Shown one piece after another: positions 25,487-38,503 of a stretch of 64,000 nt of DNA; position 1 is the stretch's first letter, and the number at the start of each line of letters is the position of its first letter. Source of the stretch: Aquanectria penicillioides (taxonomy: Eukaryota > Ascomycota > Sordariomycetes > Hypocreales > Nectriaceae); NCBI GenBank assembly GCA_003415625.1, contig PYIU01000002.1:5332001-5396000 (forward strand), given 5' to 3'. The position numbers and the translations under genes are program-made. A model generated the notes under the pieces. The model ran no database searches. It had not been told where the DNA came from and saw nothing but the letters and a program-made list of their open reading frames with translations.

Positions 25487-26359
25487 AGAATCTGGAATGG
25501 CAAGGCACAAAAAAAGAAGTGTCTTAGGAGGCGATGTAACTTTTTTTTAATCGGGTCTCGATAGTTGGCTTTGAGCTTTGGCTTCGTGACGGCGACTGTT
25601 GTTGGTTTACGTAGTGATGATTTGATGCTGACAGGGCGATTCTATCCACTTCCCCCAACAAACATACAGCAGCGCACAATCGCACATGGCGCTTGGATAG
25701 GACAGGTTGGTCACAATTGCCAAACGCTCACCCACCGAGATACGGATGCAGACGCAGAAGCACCGGCCCTGGCGAGGCGAGCCAGACAGATGCCCTCTAC
25801 TTTAGTTATGCAGTGGAACATGAACATTGAAGGAAAATAGGGGATTGCCTGTGCTGATTGATTGCTGGATGTAGGTATGTATGTACCTTCCCGCCTCCCA
25901 CCCTCTCAGTCAACCCAAAACACCCGATGGCGGAACATCCCTGAGCCTTCTCAAACTTGACAAGCCTGGGCGGGACAGACGCAAGAGAAGAGAGGAGAGG
26001 AGAGGAGAAAAAGCAAGATGTTTCCGAGCACAGCCCCTCGGCCTGTCTGTCCCAGCGGCAGGGGAAGGAGAAGAAGAAGTTGTAAATGCAGCAGCAGCTT
26101 TGAGCATGGCATTTCTCAGTTTCTCGTCATCTGTTTGAGAGCAGCTCGACTCGATTCTCTGGAGATCGCTGGGGCATTCAGCTGGGTCAGCCATGCACAA
26201 TTGTCGCCTCCACTGGCGTCCCAACTTAGGTATTAGCCCAGCGGTCGTTGTGGCGGCATTACGGGCCTTGCCCACCCCTGTCATCGTCCCCTCCGTAGTG
26301 CAGCTCCAGGGCCCTCCAAGGACGTCCTCCAACTCATCCCCACCCCACCTTGGCACCAG

Positions 26360-26415
26360 CACCTTGCACCTTGCACCTTGCACCTTGTTCCCAGGTTCCC
26401 AGGTTCCCAGGTTCC
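26360..26415. repeat. Compound tandem repeat: four CACCTTG then three TTCCCAGG
   Basis: Four exact 7-mers (26360-26387) abut three exact 8-mers (26388-26411), with a partial further copy of the second unit. It lies about 500 nt upstream of the GFA1 ATG. Confidence 0.95.
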
Positions 26416-26485
26416 ATGGCAGCGAGGTACGGTACATGCCTTCATGCCAGCCTCCTTCTACCCACCTTACGGATACCTGCCGCCG

Positions 26486-26550
26486 ACCTAACTACCTAAC
26501 TACCTACCTACCTACCTGCCTACCTACCTGCTGCTGCACTGTACCTACCA
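26486..26550. repeat. CTAC/CTACC tetranucleotide cluster upstream of GFA1
   Basis: Imperfect CTAACTACCTAC and TACCTACCTACC runs, the same motif family as clusters at 43466-43530 and 53556-53692. Confidence 0.8.
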
Positions 26551-26689
26551 AAACCGTAGCTACACACCTTCCGCCGCCCCCACAATAAAGCTGAGCCCAA
26601 GCCTCAGTCCGCTTGCCCGCCTCTTCCTCACCCCCTCCAAAGGAGACAAAGCGAAGCGTCAGAGCCCCAGGCCCCCCAAGCAATCATAC

Positions 26690-26697
26690 ATATATAT
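26690..26697 (+). promoter_or_regulatory. Possible TATA box of GFA1
   Basis: TATATATA lies about 215 nt upstream of the GFA1 ATG, followed by a CT-rich stretch (26710-26765) of the kind often found around fungal transcription starts. The role is inferred from position and composition only. Confidence 0.4.
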
Positions 26698-26910
26698 ACT
26701 TCAAGCTCTTCCTCCCCCTTCTTCACTCTTATTCCTGCTCTTCTCTCCTCTCCTCCTCTTTCATACATACCTACCTACTTGCTTCGTGATACCCCCTCTT
26801 CAGCTCTCCTGCACCCTCACATCTACTCTCGCTCTTCTCTCTCCCGACCACCTACGCACCTCCCACCTACCGAATCTCTCCCTTAGCCAAACAGCCCAGA
26901 GCCCGACAAG

Positions 26911-29727
<2,817 letters not shown>

Positions 29728-30380
29728 ATTCGCCTTCGACTTCTGGTGTCGGCGCGCAGTGTAAAGTGACCCGTGGCGCTGGTGCGCACGGGGGTTATGA
29801 AACTACGGAGTTGGCTTTGACAAAATTTTGGGCTTGTGCGAATGGATAAGCAAGCTCCTCTTGAATGGATAGCATGAGATCTTGGTGAAACAACGAAAGA
29901 AATGGGTAGGCCAGAGCACGAGGCCTAATTTTTATTTAGATGATTTTAACTGGATGTTGACGAATTGAGCCTCCGAAGAGGAAACGATGAGAAGTCAGCG
30001 ATATTTTTTCGATAGCAAGTAGTTCCAGGCAAATGTAATGATGGATCTATGATGTTGTAAAGCAAGAATCCCTTGCTCAGTGCGTCTATTGTTACAGCGT
30101 TTTAAGTCGCCCGCATCTCCCCTCTGGACACCGCCATCATCCCCTTTGCAAAGAAATTCTTGTCCCACCAGGCGACTAACGTTTCCAGAGAGAGTTTATG
30201 CCATCAACTGACTCTATATAGCCTGCGCGGTGTGTGTGGTGGTGCTCCTGCTGACTCTGCGCCCCATGTTCGAGTCTAGATTGATTTGACAACTTCCTGG
30301 TCAATTATCCCCATGACTAATAAAAAAGAAACGTTGCATGACATGACGGACGACCCATTCTTTCCCAATTCCTATTTCCC
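29728..30380. other. Intergenic between convergent GFA1 and PRE4
   Basis: Holds the 3' UTRs of two convergent genes. AT-rich tail-like sequence lies at 29920-30010. No gene seen. Confidence 0.65.
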
Positions 30381-31316
30381 TTAGACAGTTTGAGTTCCGT
30401 AGCCCTTGATTCTATCAGCAAACGCCCAGCTCTGGGCCTCGAGCTTCTCGCTTTCCTTGAGGTCGACACCCTCCTTGGTGACAATGGCAAGCGAGTAGGT
30501 GTCCAAACTGCGAGCGTCACGGTAGAAGAGGACTTTCATACACTCCTTGATAATGTCGACCGCCTCCTCCTGGGAGAGGTTGCGAGCGGACTCCTCGTCG
30601 GGGACATGGCGACGCAGGATGGGCTGGGCGAGCATGGCACCGAAGCCAGTGGCGAGGGAGGGAGCGCTGTAGGTGCTGCCGAGGAGGTCGGCGGCGGCAA
30701 GGAAGGGAGTTCCCTTGTCATCGAAGCCGGCAACGAGCAGGTGGTTCCACAGAGGGTCGAACTTGGAGCGGCGGTTGTAGAGCAGCTTGGAGAGGTAACG
30801 GTGCAGGTTGGCAGCGTTGAGGCGGGGCTGATCGGGAGAAGTGTAGGCCTCGTTGAGGGAGAGATCGGTGAGATGGCGGTTCAGGTACTGCATGTCCGAG
30901 ATGTCACCGCTGAAGCCGAGCACAGAGGAATCGGCAAAGGTGCGGAGACGCTTGACATCGGTGAAGCGAGCGAGGGAGCCATACGAGGCTGGACGATGGG
31001 ATATGTGTCAGCGAGCTGAGTTCCTTGTCCGACAGTGTAGGGAAGAGAATGAGGAATTACGTACCGAGGTTGTCGGCGGCAATGACGACACCTTCCTTGA
31101 ACTTGAGGGCGATGACGGAGGTACCAGTGACGATGGGCTGCTGGGTGTTTTGCTTGGGGCCGTGGTTCTCTTGCATAAAGGTGGCATCGTAGGCACCGTA
31201 GACGTCGTCTCTGGGCTGTTTCGGAGAGGGTTAGCAGGGACAGGATCGCTGGGATTCTATCTGAATGGCAGAGGGGGGTCACATACACGGCCCCAAGCCT
31301 GAGGACGGTGATCCAT
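30381..31316 (-). CDS. PRE4: 20S proteasome beta-7 subunit (Pre4)
   Basis: Non-catalytic beta-ring subunit of the 20S core, which in yeast contacts and supports the Pre3 active site. Three exons, 31316-31287, 31215-31065 and 30988-30381, give 262 aa, close to the yeast protein. The N-terminus [21 protein letters not shown] and the segment [17 protein letters not shown] match Pre4. The hallmarks [14 protein letters not shown] and [10 protein letters not shown] follow, then [29 protein letters not shown] and a C-terminus ending [10 protein letters not shown] catalytic Thr1 motif is not expected. Introns are 71 and 76 nt. The leader contains a long upstream open frame that stops 5 nt before the ATG. 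Confidence 0.95.
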
Positions 31317-32152
31317 GGCTTCTAGTGTAGGTAGTGGTGGTGGTGGTGGAGGTGGAAGATGGAGGTCGGTCGCAATGGAGCGCAGAACCCCCCTGCTGAG
31401 ATGATGAACGGGAGAGATGGAATCAAAGGTGAATTCTCAAGAATCCAGCGGGTTGTGGTTGTGGTTGTGGGTGGCGGATTCGACGATGGCGGGTGCGAGA
31501 TGGGAGTTGAAGTTGGAGATGGAGTCGGGGTCGGAGTTGGGAAGCTTGGTTGCTTGCTGGAGGCTTCGCTCTCAATGTCGCGTCCTACGGCAGCCTGCCT
31601 AGTAGCCATTGCAGGTAAGAGGTACCAGGAGTGGCCCGCCCAGTGCGTCGTGCGTCGTGAGTGGTTACATAAGCTGACATCACTATGGTGATTGGCTTGG
31701 GGCTGAGAGCACAGCTATTGCAGCTACAGTGAGCTATGGAAGGTATACTGAACCTGCGATTTGGCGTTTGTTTGGTGGGAACTCTTGGTACTAAGCACAA
31801 CGGAAGCTTCCCAACCCAACCTGCAACCACCAGCTCAGCCCACCTTCCACTGCACTGTACCCATCCGGTTGGCAGGGGCTCGTCGTCATTGGCTCCGAGC
31901 CAAGGCAAAACCAGAGGAGGAGCGCACTGTGGGCTGGGGCCGCTGGGTTCATCAACACCAATGCGGGAGCCATAATCATCACCATCTTATTTTCCACAAC
32001 TAAGGCGGCACGCGACTCTCGGCTCTTCGCTCAATTTCTCCGTTCCTATTAAATTTCGCTTTCGCCCTACCCTTTGGAATTCGTCGCCGCCCTGTTCTGA
32101 TATTCACGCATCTTTTTTTTTTCTTCCAACGCTTCGACTCCCACCTCGAAAA
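31317..32152. other. Divergent 5' region of PRE4 (-) and the HMG-box gene (+)
   Basis: Shared promoter region of about 0.8 kb. On the minus strand a 95-codon frame runs from 31609 to 31322, directly before the PRE4 start. The T-run at 32111-32120 precedes the HMG-box gene. No separate gene is supported. Confidence 0.55.
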
Positions 32153-33194
32153 ATGCTGACCTCAATCGGCCGGGCCGCCGCCCGCCGCATCACCACCGCT
32201 GCCACCGCCCGCGTCACTCCCTCCACCTCCCAATTGCTCTCGCATCACGCCCCCGCTGTCGCATGCCCCGCCGTTTCTGTTCGCACCTTTACTATCTCAG
32301 CATGGACCCGTCTTCCGGCCTCCAAGGCCACCCCTAAGAAGGCTGCTATCAAGAAGACTGTAGCCAAGAAGACTGCACCCAAGAAGAAGGCCACCAAGGC
32401 CAAGTCCCAGGATAAGCCCAAGCCTGCTCCTAAGAAGAAGGCAAAGAAGGTCCTCACTCCTGAGGAAAAAGACAAGCTCGAAATCCGCGAGTTTAAGAAA
32501 TGGGCCCTGCTCACCAAAACTCCTGGCTTGCCCGAGTCTGCATGGATTGTTTTCACCTCCCAAGCAATGCAGCCTGGCGAGAAGGATCTTGGCGCTAAAA
32601 TGAAGGAGCTCTCTGCCAAGTTCAAGAACCTCTACTCTTACGAGCGCGAAGTATTATGCCACCCCTCTCTGGCAACTAGACCGATCGGACTAACAGCTAT
32701 CACAAGGACCTCGAGAAGACCGCCCAGGCAAACCGCAAGACTAACGAGGGCAAATACAAGGAGTGGGTCGAATCCTACCCTGTTGAGCACATCTATCTTG
32801 CCAACTTGGCCCGCCGTCGCCTTGCTCGCAAGACAGAGAAGACTATCCGCCCCATCCGCGACGAGCGTCTGCCAAAGGCGGCCGGCAGCGCCTACAGTGC
32901 CTTCGTTAAGGCCCGGTATAATGCCACTGGCAGTGGCGCATCGCTTTCTGAAAACATGAAGATTCTCAGCCAGGAGTGGAGGGACTGAGCGATTCTGAAA
33001 AGCGCACGTACGAGGAAGGCGTCGCCAGTGAGGCCACAAAGTACACGGCCCAGCTCGAGGCGATCAAGGCTAAGGCCAAAGAGCTGCAGGCCAAGGTCAA
33101 GGCCGAAGAAGACGCCGAGAAGAAGGCAAAGGACGAGGCCAGCGCCAAGGCCAGAGCTGAGGCTCGAGCTAAGGCCAAGGCAGCCAGCCAGTAA
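32153..33194 (+). CDS. Mitochondrial HMG-box DNA-binding protein (Abf2/TFAM-like), one apparent frameshift
   Basis: Probably packages mitochondrial DNA. Exon 1 is 32153-32650. Exon 2 is 32707-33194, after a 56-nt intron with donor GTATTA, branch CTAAC and acceptor CACAAG. The N-terminus is Arg/Ala/Ser/Thr-rich without acids (MLTSIGRAAARRITTAATAR), as in mitochondrial presequences. A Lys/Ala/Pro-rich linker follows, then a first HMG-like box (SAWIVFTSQAM, MKELSAKFKNLYSYERE) and a second (SAYSAFVKARYN, LSENMKILSQEWR). A Lys/Ala/Glu coiled tail (AKAKELQAKVKAEED) ends the protein. At 32981-32986 one base is missing, giving GAC-TGA where the frame should continue into LSDSEKRTYEE. With it counted the protein is 328 aa. 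No splice signal explains the shift. Confidence 0.75.
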
Positions 33195-33794
33195 ACCGCA
33201 TTTTGATCCTTGAGGGAGAGGCACCTGGTCTCCCCATGAACTTATTGAGCAGGGCCATCGCCGTGTCTGGAATACCGAGGTCTCTGTGATGGATGCGAGG
33301 CATGCCTAGGGGCTGTGGCGCCCTGTCTCGTGGTGTGATGAGGTGGTGTACGATGAGTGAGCCCTGGAACTGGCAGAGATGGAAATTCCCTTTGTCATTA
33401 TTGTGTACCACGTGTATTCAAAGCCAGGTGTACGGTATTGACACTGGTAATGAAATACCAAGTGCCATACTGGATTTTTTTGTGTTGCACCTGGCGAAAG
33501 TTGTCAGAAAGGGCCGCAGCAATGGGCCACCTGCTTTGAACGGGATCCTTCCTACTGGAGCGTGTTGCGTCGTCTCGATTCATGTGATTGTGGGGGTCGA
33601 TATATTCCTGTCTATCGCCACTCGCAATGTATCCTATAGCACAGTACATCCAATATCAAAATCACCAAACGCCACGCTTTGCCATGTTCCCAACCAATAG
33701 GCCCAGAAACCAATATGAAACCAACCGGCTGAGGATTTCTTCCACCCACACAAACCAAATGTTGCCCAAGATGCGCCGCTTGATGAAATCCAAG
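33195..33794. other. Intergenic between convergent genes
   Basis: 3' flanks of the HMG-box gene (+) and the unrecognised 468-aa gene (-). No feature beyond ordinary sequence. Confidence 0.6.
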
Positions 33795-35201
33795 TTATCG
33801 TGGCTTCTCGTAAGGTAACACCTCCAAAGCAATCTCTCCGTCTGCGTCATACCACCTCGCCCCGGTGTTCTTTAGTAGTCTCCTGCTGGCGAGGTATAGA
33901 ACGAAGTACATGTGTTTGGCAACATGGCCCCAGCAGTACAAGCGAATCCAATCGTGTTTGCTATCACGCCGACACCAGGTTCCCCAGCCTGCTTGGCCGT
34001 TGCGCAAGTAGTTGTTAAGGAAGAACCATGCATTGAAGCGCTCTTCAGCATTCCAAGCCGTGCAGTCAAGCAGCCAGTATCCCCGTTCAAACGGATCCAC
34101 TTCTCTCTTTACTTCTGGGTGGTGACGGGAGGGCATATCATCAGCTAGCTTGGCCATCCGTTCCGATATTAGATCTGAAGGATCGACATCATTGATTCCC
34201 ACTGGTGGAGACGGGGGTCGGATCTCGAGACTGCTGCCAAGTTCGACCGAAACAGTAGCGTTGGATGATATGACAGGACCAGTATCACTAGAACTTCGCA
34301 CTAGATCTCCGTGTTGAAGATGCGCAGCCTTGGGCCGCTTGGCCGGAGGAGGTTCTGAGCCGAGGCGTGTTGGTGTAGCTTGCAGTTGACTGCTCACTGC
34401 ACTACTTGAGATATGGGTTATATCGAGCAGAGACTCATCTGCCATGAGGCCAGTTGATTCGATGCTAGATTCTGGAATCTCCATCATTTTCGGGACCTGA
34501 GGCGTGACGGGAATTGTCTGATTGACCTTGATGTACCCTGGAAGTTCAACCTCGAGGGATTCTTGTGCTTCTGGCTCCGGGAATGAAGACGGCACGTCGA
34601 TCTTGTTAGGATCTGGTGACATAGAGAGTCGTTTTTGAGACGGGAGAGAGGGATAAGGAGAGAGAGAAGCCAAGGAAGCCAGTCGTGAACTCGGTCTGCC
34701 GATATATCGCTGCAGAACACGAGTTGGTGAGATTTGAAGCAGACTAGGGTCCGGCATGGGATACGAATCGCTGATTTGGCTGGGCGGCGCACACCATGAC
34801 GTCTGGGAGCCGGCACAACTCTCCTGGGAAGATGAGGCGACTACATCCTGCGATGGAAGTGCAGGTGTGTAGTGTAGACGGGGGGATGAGCGGTTATCTA
34901 GCGCACTGTTGAAGCTTAAATCCTGGGAGTTGATTTCGAAGGATGGTGGACACCAGGGCGTAGCCGCAAATTTTTGGCTGAGCGGCGATGCAGATTGCAT
35001 GGGCGCTAGCGTTTGCCTATGCATCTGACTGGGAAGATCTGCTGATGATTCAATGAAGGGGAGGCCGGTGTTCGATTGAGGTTGAAAGTCGAGGTATGCT
35101 TGTGCAAGCTGGCGGTAGAGGACATCATCAGACGAGCGACTCGGCGCGGTGATGTGAACCAGGATCTCGACATCGGTCGAGGAAGGAGATGTGGCAGCCA
35201 T
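33795..35201 (-). CDS. Unrecognised protein with a Trp-rich C-terminal domain, 468 aa
   Basis: I do not recognise a named family. It is a single exon. I start at 35201 (MAATSPSSTDVEILVHI) rather than at the upstream in-frame ATG at 35519, because the extra 106 residues look like leader sequence. The N-terminal segment DVEILVHITAPS...DVLYRQLAQAYLDFQP appears structured. Residues about 60-340 are Ser/Pro-rich and likely disordered. The last 110 residues form a compact aromatic domain (DPFERGYWLLDCTAWNAEER, FNAWFFLNNYLRNG, GWGTWCRRD, WIRLYCWGHVAKHMYFVLYLASRRLL). A basic PPAKRPK stretch could be a nuclear signal. Uneven composition with structured ends and a single long frame supports a real gene. 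Function is unknown. Confidence 0.75.
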   Translation of the reverse strand: MAATSPSSTDVEILVHITAPSRSSDDVLYRQLAQAYLDFQPQSNTGLPFIESSADLPSQMHRQTLAPMQSASPLSQKFAATPWCPPSFEINSQDLSFNSALDNRSSPRLHYTPALPSQDVVASSSQESCAGSQTSWCAPPSQISDSYPMPDPSLLQISPTRVLQRYIGRPSSRLASLASLSPYPSLPSQKRLSMSPDPNKIDVPSSFPEPEAQESLEVELPGYIKVNQTIPVTPQVPKMMEIPESSIESTGLMADESLLDITHISSSAVSSQLQATPTRLGSEPPPAKRPKAAHLQHGDLVRSSSDTGPVISSNATVSVELGSSLEIRPPSPPVGINDVDPSDLISERMAKLADDMPSRHHPEVKREVDPFERGYWLLDCTAWNAEERFNAWFFLNNYLRNGQAGWGTWCRRDSKHDWIRLYCWGHVAKHMYFVLYLASRRLLKNTGARWYDADGEIALEVLPYEKPR

Positions 35202-36000
35202 GAAGAGATTGGCACATGTGAATAGAGCAATGAAGCATGGCCTGGAAGGACTTATATATGGGGGAGAGCAGGTAAGTGAGGCATCATGAAGATGGCAGGG
35301 GGTGAGCGTGAGCACAGCATGCGCTGGCGACCAGGCAGCCAAAGCAATAGACGCAGGGTCCGTTGTAAATACGAATATTAGAGTGCCGAGAGGCGATCTA
35401 ATGAAGGGTGGAGGATGGAAGGTGGAGGGTGGAGATCTGACGTCTCGTGACTTGTTGTCAGCAACAATGAAGAGGAAGGAGTTCACGGCCAAGGCAGTTG
35501 CGGTTAATGGTGTAGGCACATGTAGGTAGGTATGTAAGGTGAGGTGCCACAGCTCCGGCTTACAGGTTGCGGCAGCGCCTTCCCAGTCTGCCGCGCTGCT
35601 GTCAGGGCAGATGCAACGCCACCAAGGGACGCTTTACAGGGGAGTTGCGGGGGAACCAGCACCAGCCACAGCGCCCAGCGCTGCAACGCGACTCGCCAAT
35701 TCCTTCGTACTCGTATTATCCCCGTCACCAAGCCCAGAGCTCCACCCATGCAGGCAGCTCTGCGCTCCGCGTGCTACCGGTATGATGAATGTGCTACTAT
35801 GTAGAGGCGCGCCCGTTAGTTAGCAATGACGGGAGAGCGGCTCAACACTACGGACCCACTGTCGACGACAATTCCCCCAGACACTAACTGGGACAAGCTG
35901 GGGCCTCTCTCCGCGATATCTCGACTGTGATTCTTGCCGCCTTGCCCCCCAATTCCTCACGCATTCCCAAAGTCTTTCGCACCCACAGACAGCCCTCACA
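35202..36000. other. Divergent 5' region of the 468-aa gene (-) and ERG26 (+)
   Basis: Shared promoter region. A GTAGGTAGGTATG element lies at about 35520-35534. Overlapping short frames have no recognisable pattern. Confidence 0.55.
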
Positions 36001-37204
36001 ATGCCCGAATCAAGAGGCTCCCTTGGCAAAGTCCTCGTCATTGGAAGCAACGGCTTCCTGGGGCATCACATCATCAACCAGCTGCTCGAGTCTTGGACCA
36101 CCTCAGCCGTCTTCGGCGTCGACCTGCGCTGCGAGCGCAACTGCAACCCTAACGCCGAGTACCACGAATGCGACATCACCGACACCGAGAAGCTCCTTGC
36201 CGTCTTTAAGGACACCAAGCCCGACGTCGTCATTCACACCGCCTCCCCTGTCGGCAACGACTCCAAGATCGCCCATGAACTTTTCAAGCGGGTGAACATC
36301 GACGGCACCCAGTCCGTTGTTGACGCTTGCCAGAATGCTGGCGTCAAGGCTCTCGTCTACACTAGCTCTGCCAGCGTCTTGAGCGACAACGTCTCTGACC
36401 TCCTCAATGCCGACGAGAGGTGGCCTCTGATCCGCGGTGCCCAGCAGACCGAATACTACTCCGAGACCAAGGTCTGTCTACCCGGCTGCTTGATCGAGCG
36501 CCGTCTCAATCAACCCATCCCGTGAACTAACAGGATTCCATTTTTTTTTCTTCATATAGGCCGCCGCTGAAGAAATTGCCCTCAAGGCCAACCGTCAAGA
36601 GTCCTCCAAGCTCCTGACGTCCGCAATCCGACCCGCAGGCATCTTTGGTGAGGGCGATGCCCAGCTTCTCCCCGGCCTCATGGGTGCCTACCGTGGTGGC
36701 AAATCCAACGTCCAAGTTGGCACCAACGAGAACCTCTTCGACTTCACCTACGTTGGAAACATCGCCCACGCTCATCTCCTTGCCGCCCACCTTCTCTTGG
36801 CCACCGCCGCCTCCCCCACTGTGCCCCTCGATCACGAGCGCGTCGACGGCGAGGCCTTCATCATCACCAACGACTCCCCCGTCTACTTCTGGGACTTTGC
36901 CCGTGCCGTCTGGCGCGCTGCCGGCAACGAGCGGGGCACCGAGAAGGTGTGGACTCTGAACCGCGAGATTGGCATCACCTTTGGTTATCTCAGCGAAGTC
37001 TTCTCTCACATTCTCGGCCGCAAGCCCACCCTCACTCGCAAGGGCATCATCTACAGCTCCATGAACCGTTACTACAACATCAACAAGGCCAAGCGCGTCC
37101 TGCGTTACAAGCCTCTGTACACTCTCCAGGAGGGTGTCGAGCGCAGTGTCAGCTACTTCCTTGAGCAGGAGAAGAAGGCAGCCGGCGTTGCTGTCAAGGC
37201 ATAA
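36001..37204 (+). CDS. ERG26: Sterol-4-alpha-carboxylate 3-dehydrogenase (decarboxylating)
   Basis: NAD(P)-dependent C-3 dehydrogenase of the sterol C-4 demethylation complex (with Erg25 and Erg27) in ergosterol synthesis at the ER. Two exons, 36001-36471 and 36560-37204, give 371 aa. The Rossmann nucleotide site is VLVIGSNGFLGHHI, with the acidic strand end VFGVDLR. VIHTASPVG and YTSSASV are typical of extended SDR/3-beta-HSD enzymes. The catalytic pair is YxxxK (YSETK, Tyr153 and Lys157). The 88-nt intron (donor GTCTGT) falls exactly after the catalytic Lys codon. Further family motifs are AIRPAGIFGEGD and FDFTYVGNIAHAHLLA. The C-terminus (YNINKAKRVLRYKPLYTLQEGVE) is as in Erg26. Confidence 0.93.
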
Positions 37205-38503
37205 TTATGAAATCGGGAAAACACTAAAGATAGTTTTTGAAAGAAAGACAAAGAGGAGGAGAGGGATGAAGCCGTTGCCCATATATCGAAGGCATAGGGA
37301 CAAGAAAAACATGCTAAATCTTCACTTACGTACATATTGAAGATATTTTAATTTTGCGTCGTAGTGTTGTTTTAATACTCTATGAGAAGCAGCCATCTTT
37401 TTTTTTTTCCTTACTCAAGTACTCGGCGCTATAATTATGAATGAACATCTAAGGTCTTCCCAGTCTAAATGAGATCTAGCAAACTTCTCTTTTATGTCTC
37501 ACACTTTTTATAATACATAGTCAGGCTTTTGTGCTGCCGCAAGCATCTGGACAGGTCGGATACCTCCGACGTAACCAATGGTTTTTTCTGACACACACGC
37601 CTTAAGATGGCAATGTGGGCTTGACCAAACCCCGCGTGGGACCCTGCATGTCATACCGAATACGAACGCCGATGTGATGGAATATCCAAAACAGACAGTC
37701 ACAGGGAGATGAGGATACAAAAAAGAAAAACAGATATCCAATCGGAACAGAATCTATTGTCCCTGCTCAGACCTCACTCGGTTTCCATTCCTGACCAAAA
37801 CCCTTCTCATCCCTAAAACCAACATGATAATTCCGCACATCTGTCCCACCAAACCACTGACTGGCCTGCTACACCTACTAAGAAGTCGAAAATAAGTAGG
37901 AGGTACAGCGCATCGGTTGTGTTTTTTTTTCCCGCGCCTCGCCCCATTTCTCTCCTATGAGTTACCCTTTTCTCCAGTGAAAATTAAGCCTCCCCTGCGT
38001 CATCACTGCTCCATCCAACTCAGGTATAGAAAAACACCTTTCCCACCAACCCGCCTTGACCCTTTTATGTCATAAAAAGGCATCAGCCATCCTAACCCCA
38101 TTCAGGACTAGGCTGGAAAGAAGAAGAAGAACTAAAAGACAAAGGTCCAAAAAAGGTTCGCGTGCCGGGCATCAAGAAGAAGAGGTAGGAGGAGGTTCAA
38201 AGGAAGAGAAGAAAAAAAAAGGGGTAGTTTAGTACCCAGTCGAAGAATAACTAAAACATCCAGGTCCGTCATGTCGTTGCGTGAAAAAGGGAGAGGGTTT
38301 GGCCAACTGCGTTTCTGTGTAATCGCAGGGGGAGTGGCAAAAGCTGGAGGAGGGAGAAGGGAAGATAAACGCCGAGGACGATGCATGTGATTCTACTCCA
38401 GAATCATGTCTCCTTAACTGAAAGGGGGAAAACGAAACAAAGCCAAACGACGAGGCATTGCCTGGTCCCTGACAAGCTGATTCTTTGTCATTGTTGAAGT
38501 TTT
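37205..38503. other. Intergenic between convergent ERG26 and LIM-RhoGAP genes
   Basis: 1.3 kb containing two 3' UTRs, with T-runs (37398-37408, 37921-37930), an A-run (38212-38220) and AG-rich stretches. No gene seen. Confidence 0.6.

Larger units (their letters stand above)
21537..26910. other. 5.4-kb gene-poor region upstream of GFA1
   Basis: No convincing gene. Open frames on both strands (for example 23604-24200, -) are rich in Pro, Ser, His and Arg and have no recognisable domain. The region holds GGTA/TACC tracts (24711-24750, 26486-26550), an ATGGC pentamer array (25457-25486), the 26360-26415 tandem block, GATG/GTGG runs (24340-24410) and a CT-rich leader (26710-26765) just before GFA1. 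The GFA1 transcript leader probably occupies the last few hundred bases. A spliced small gene or noncoding RNA cannot be excluded by eye. Confidence 0.5.

Noticed and set aside
31359..31691. 110-codon plus-strand frame near PRE4
   Set aside because: Antisense to the PRE4 leader; Val/Gly repeats from GTTGTG tracts.
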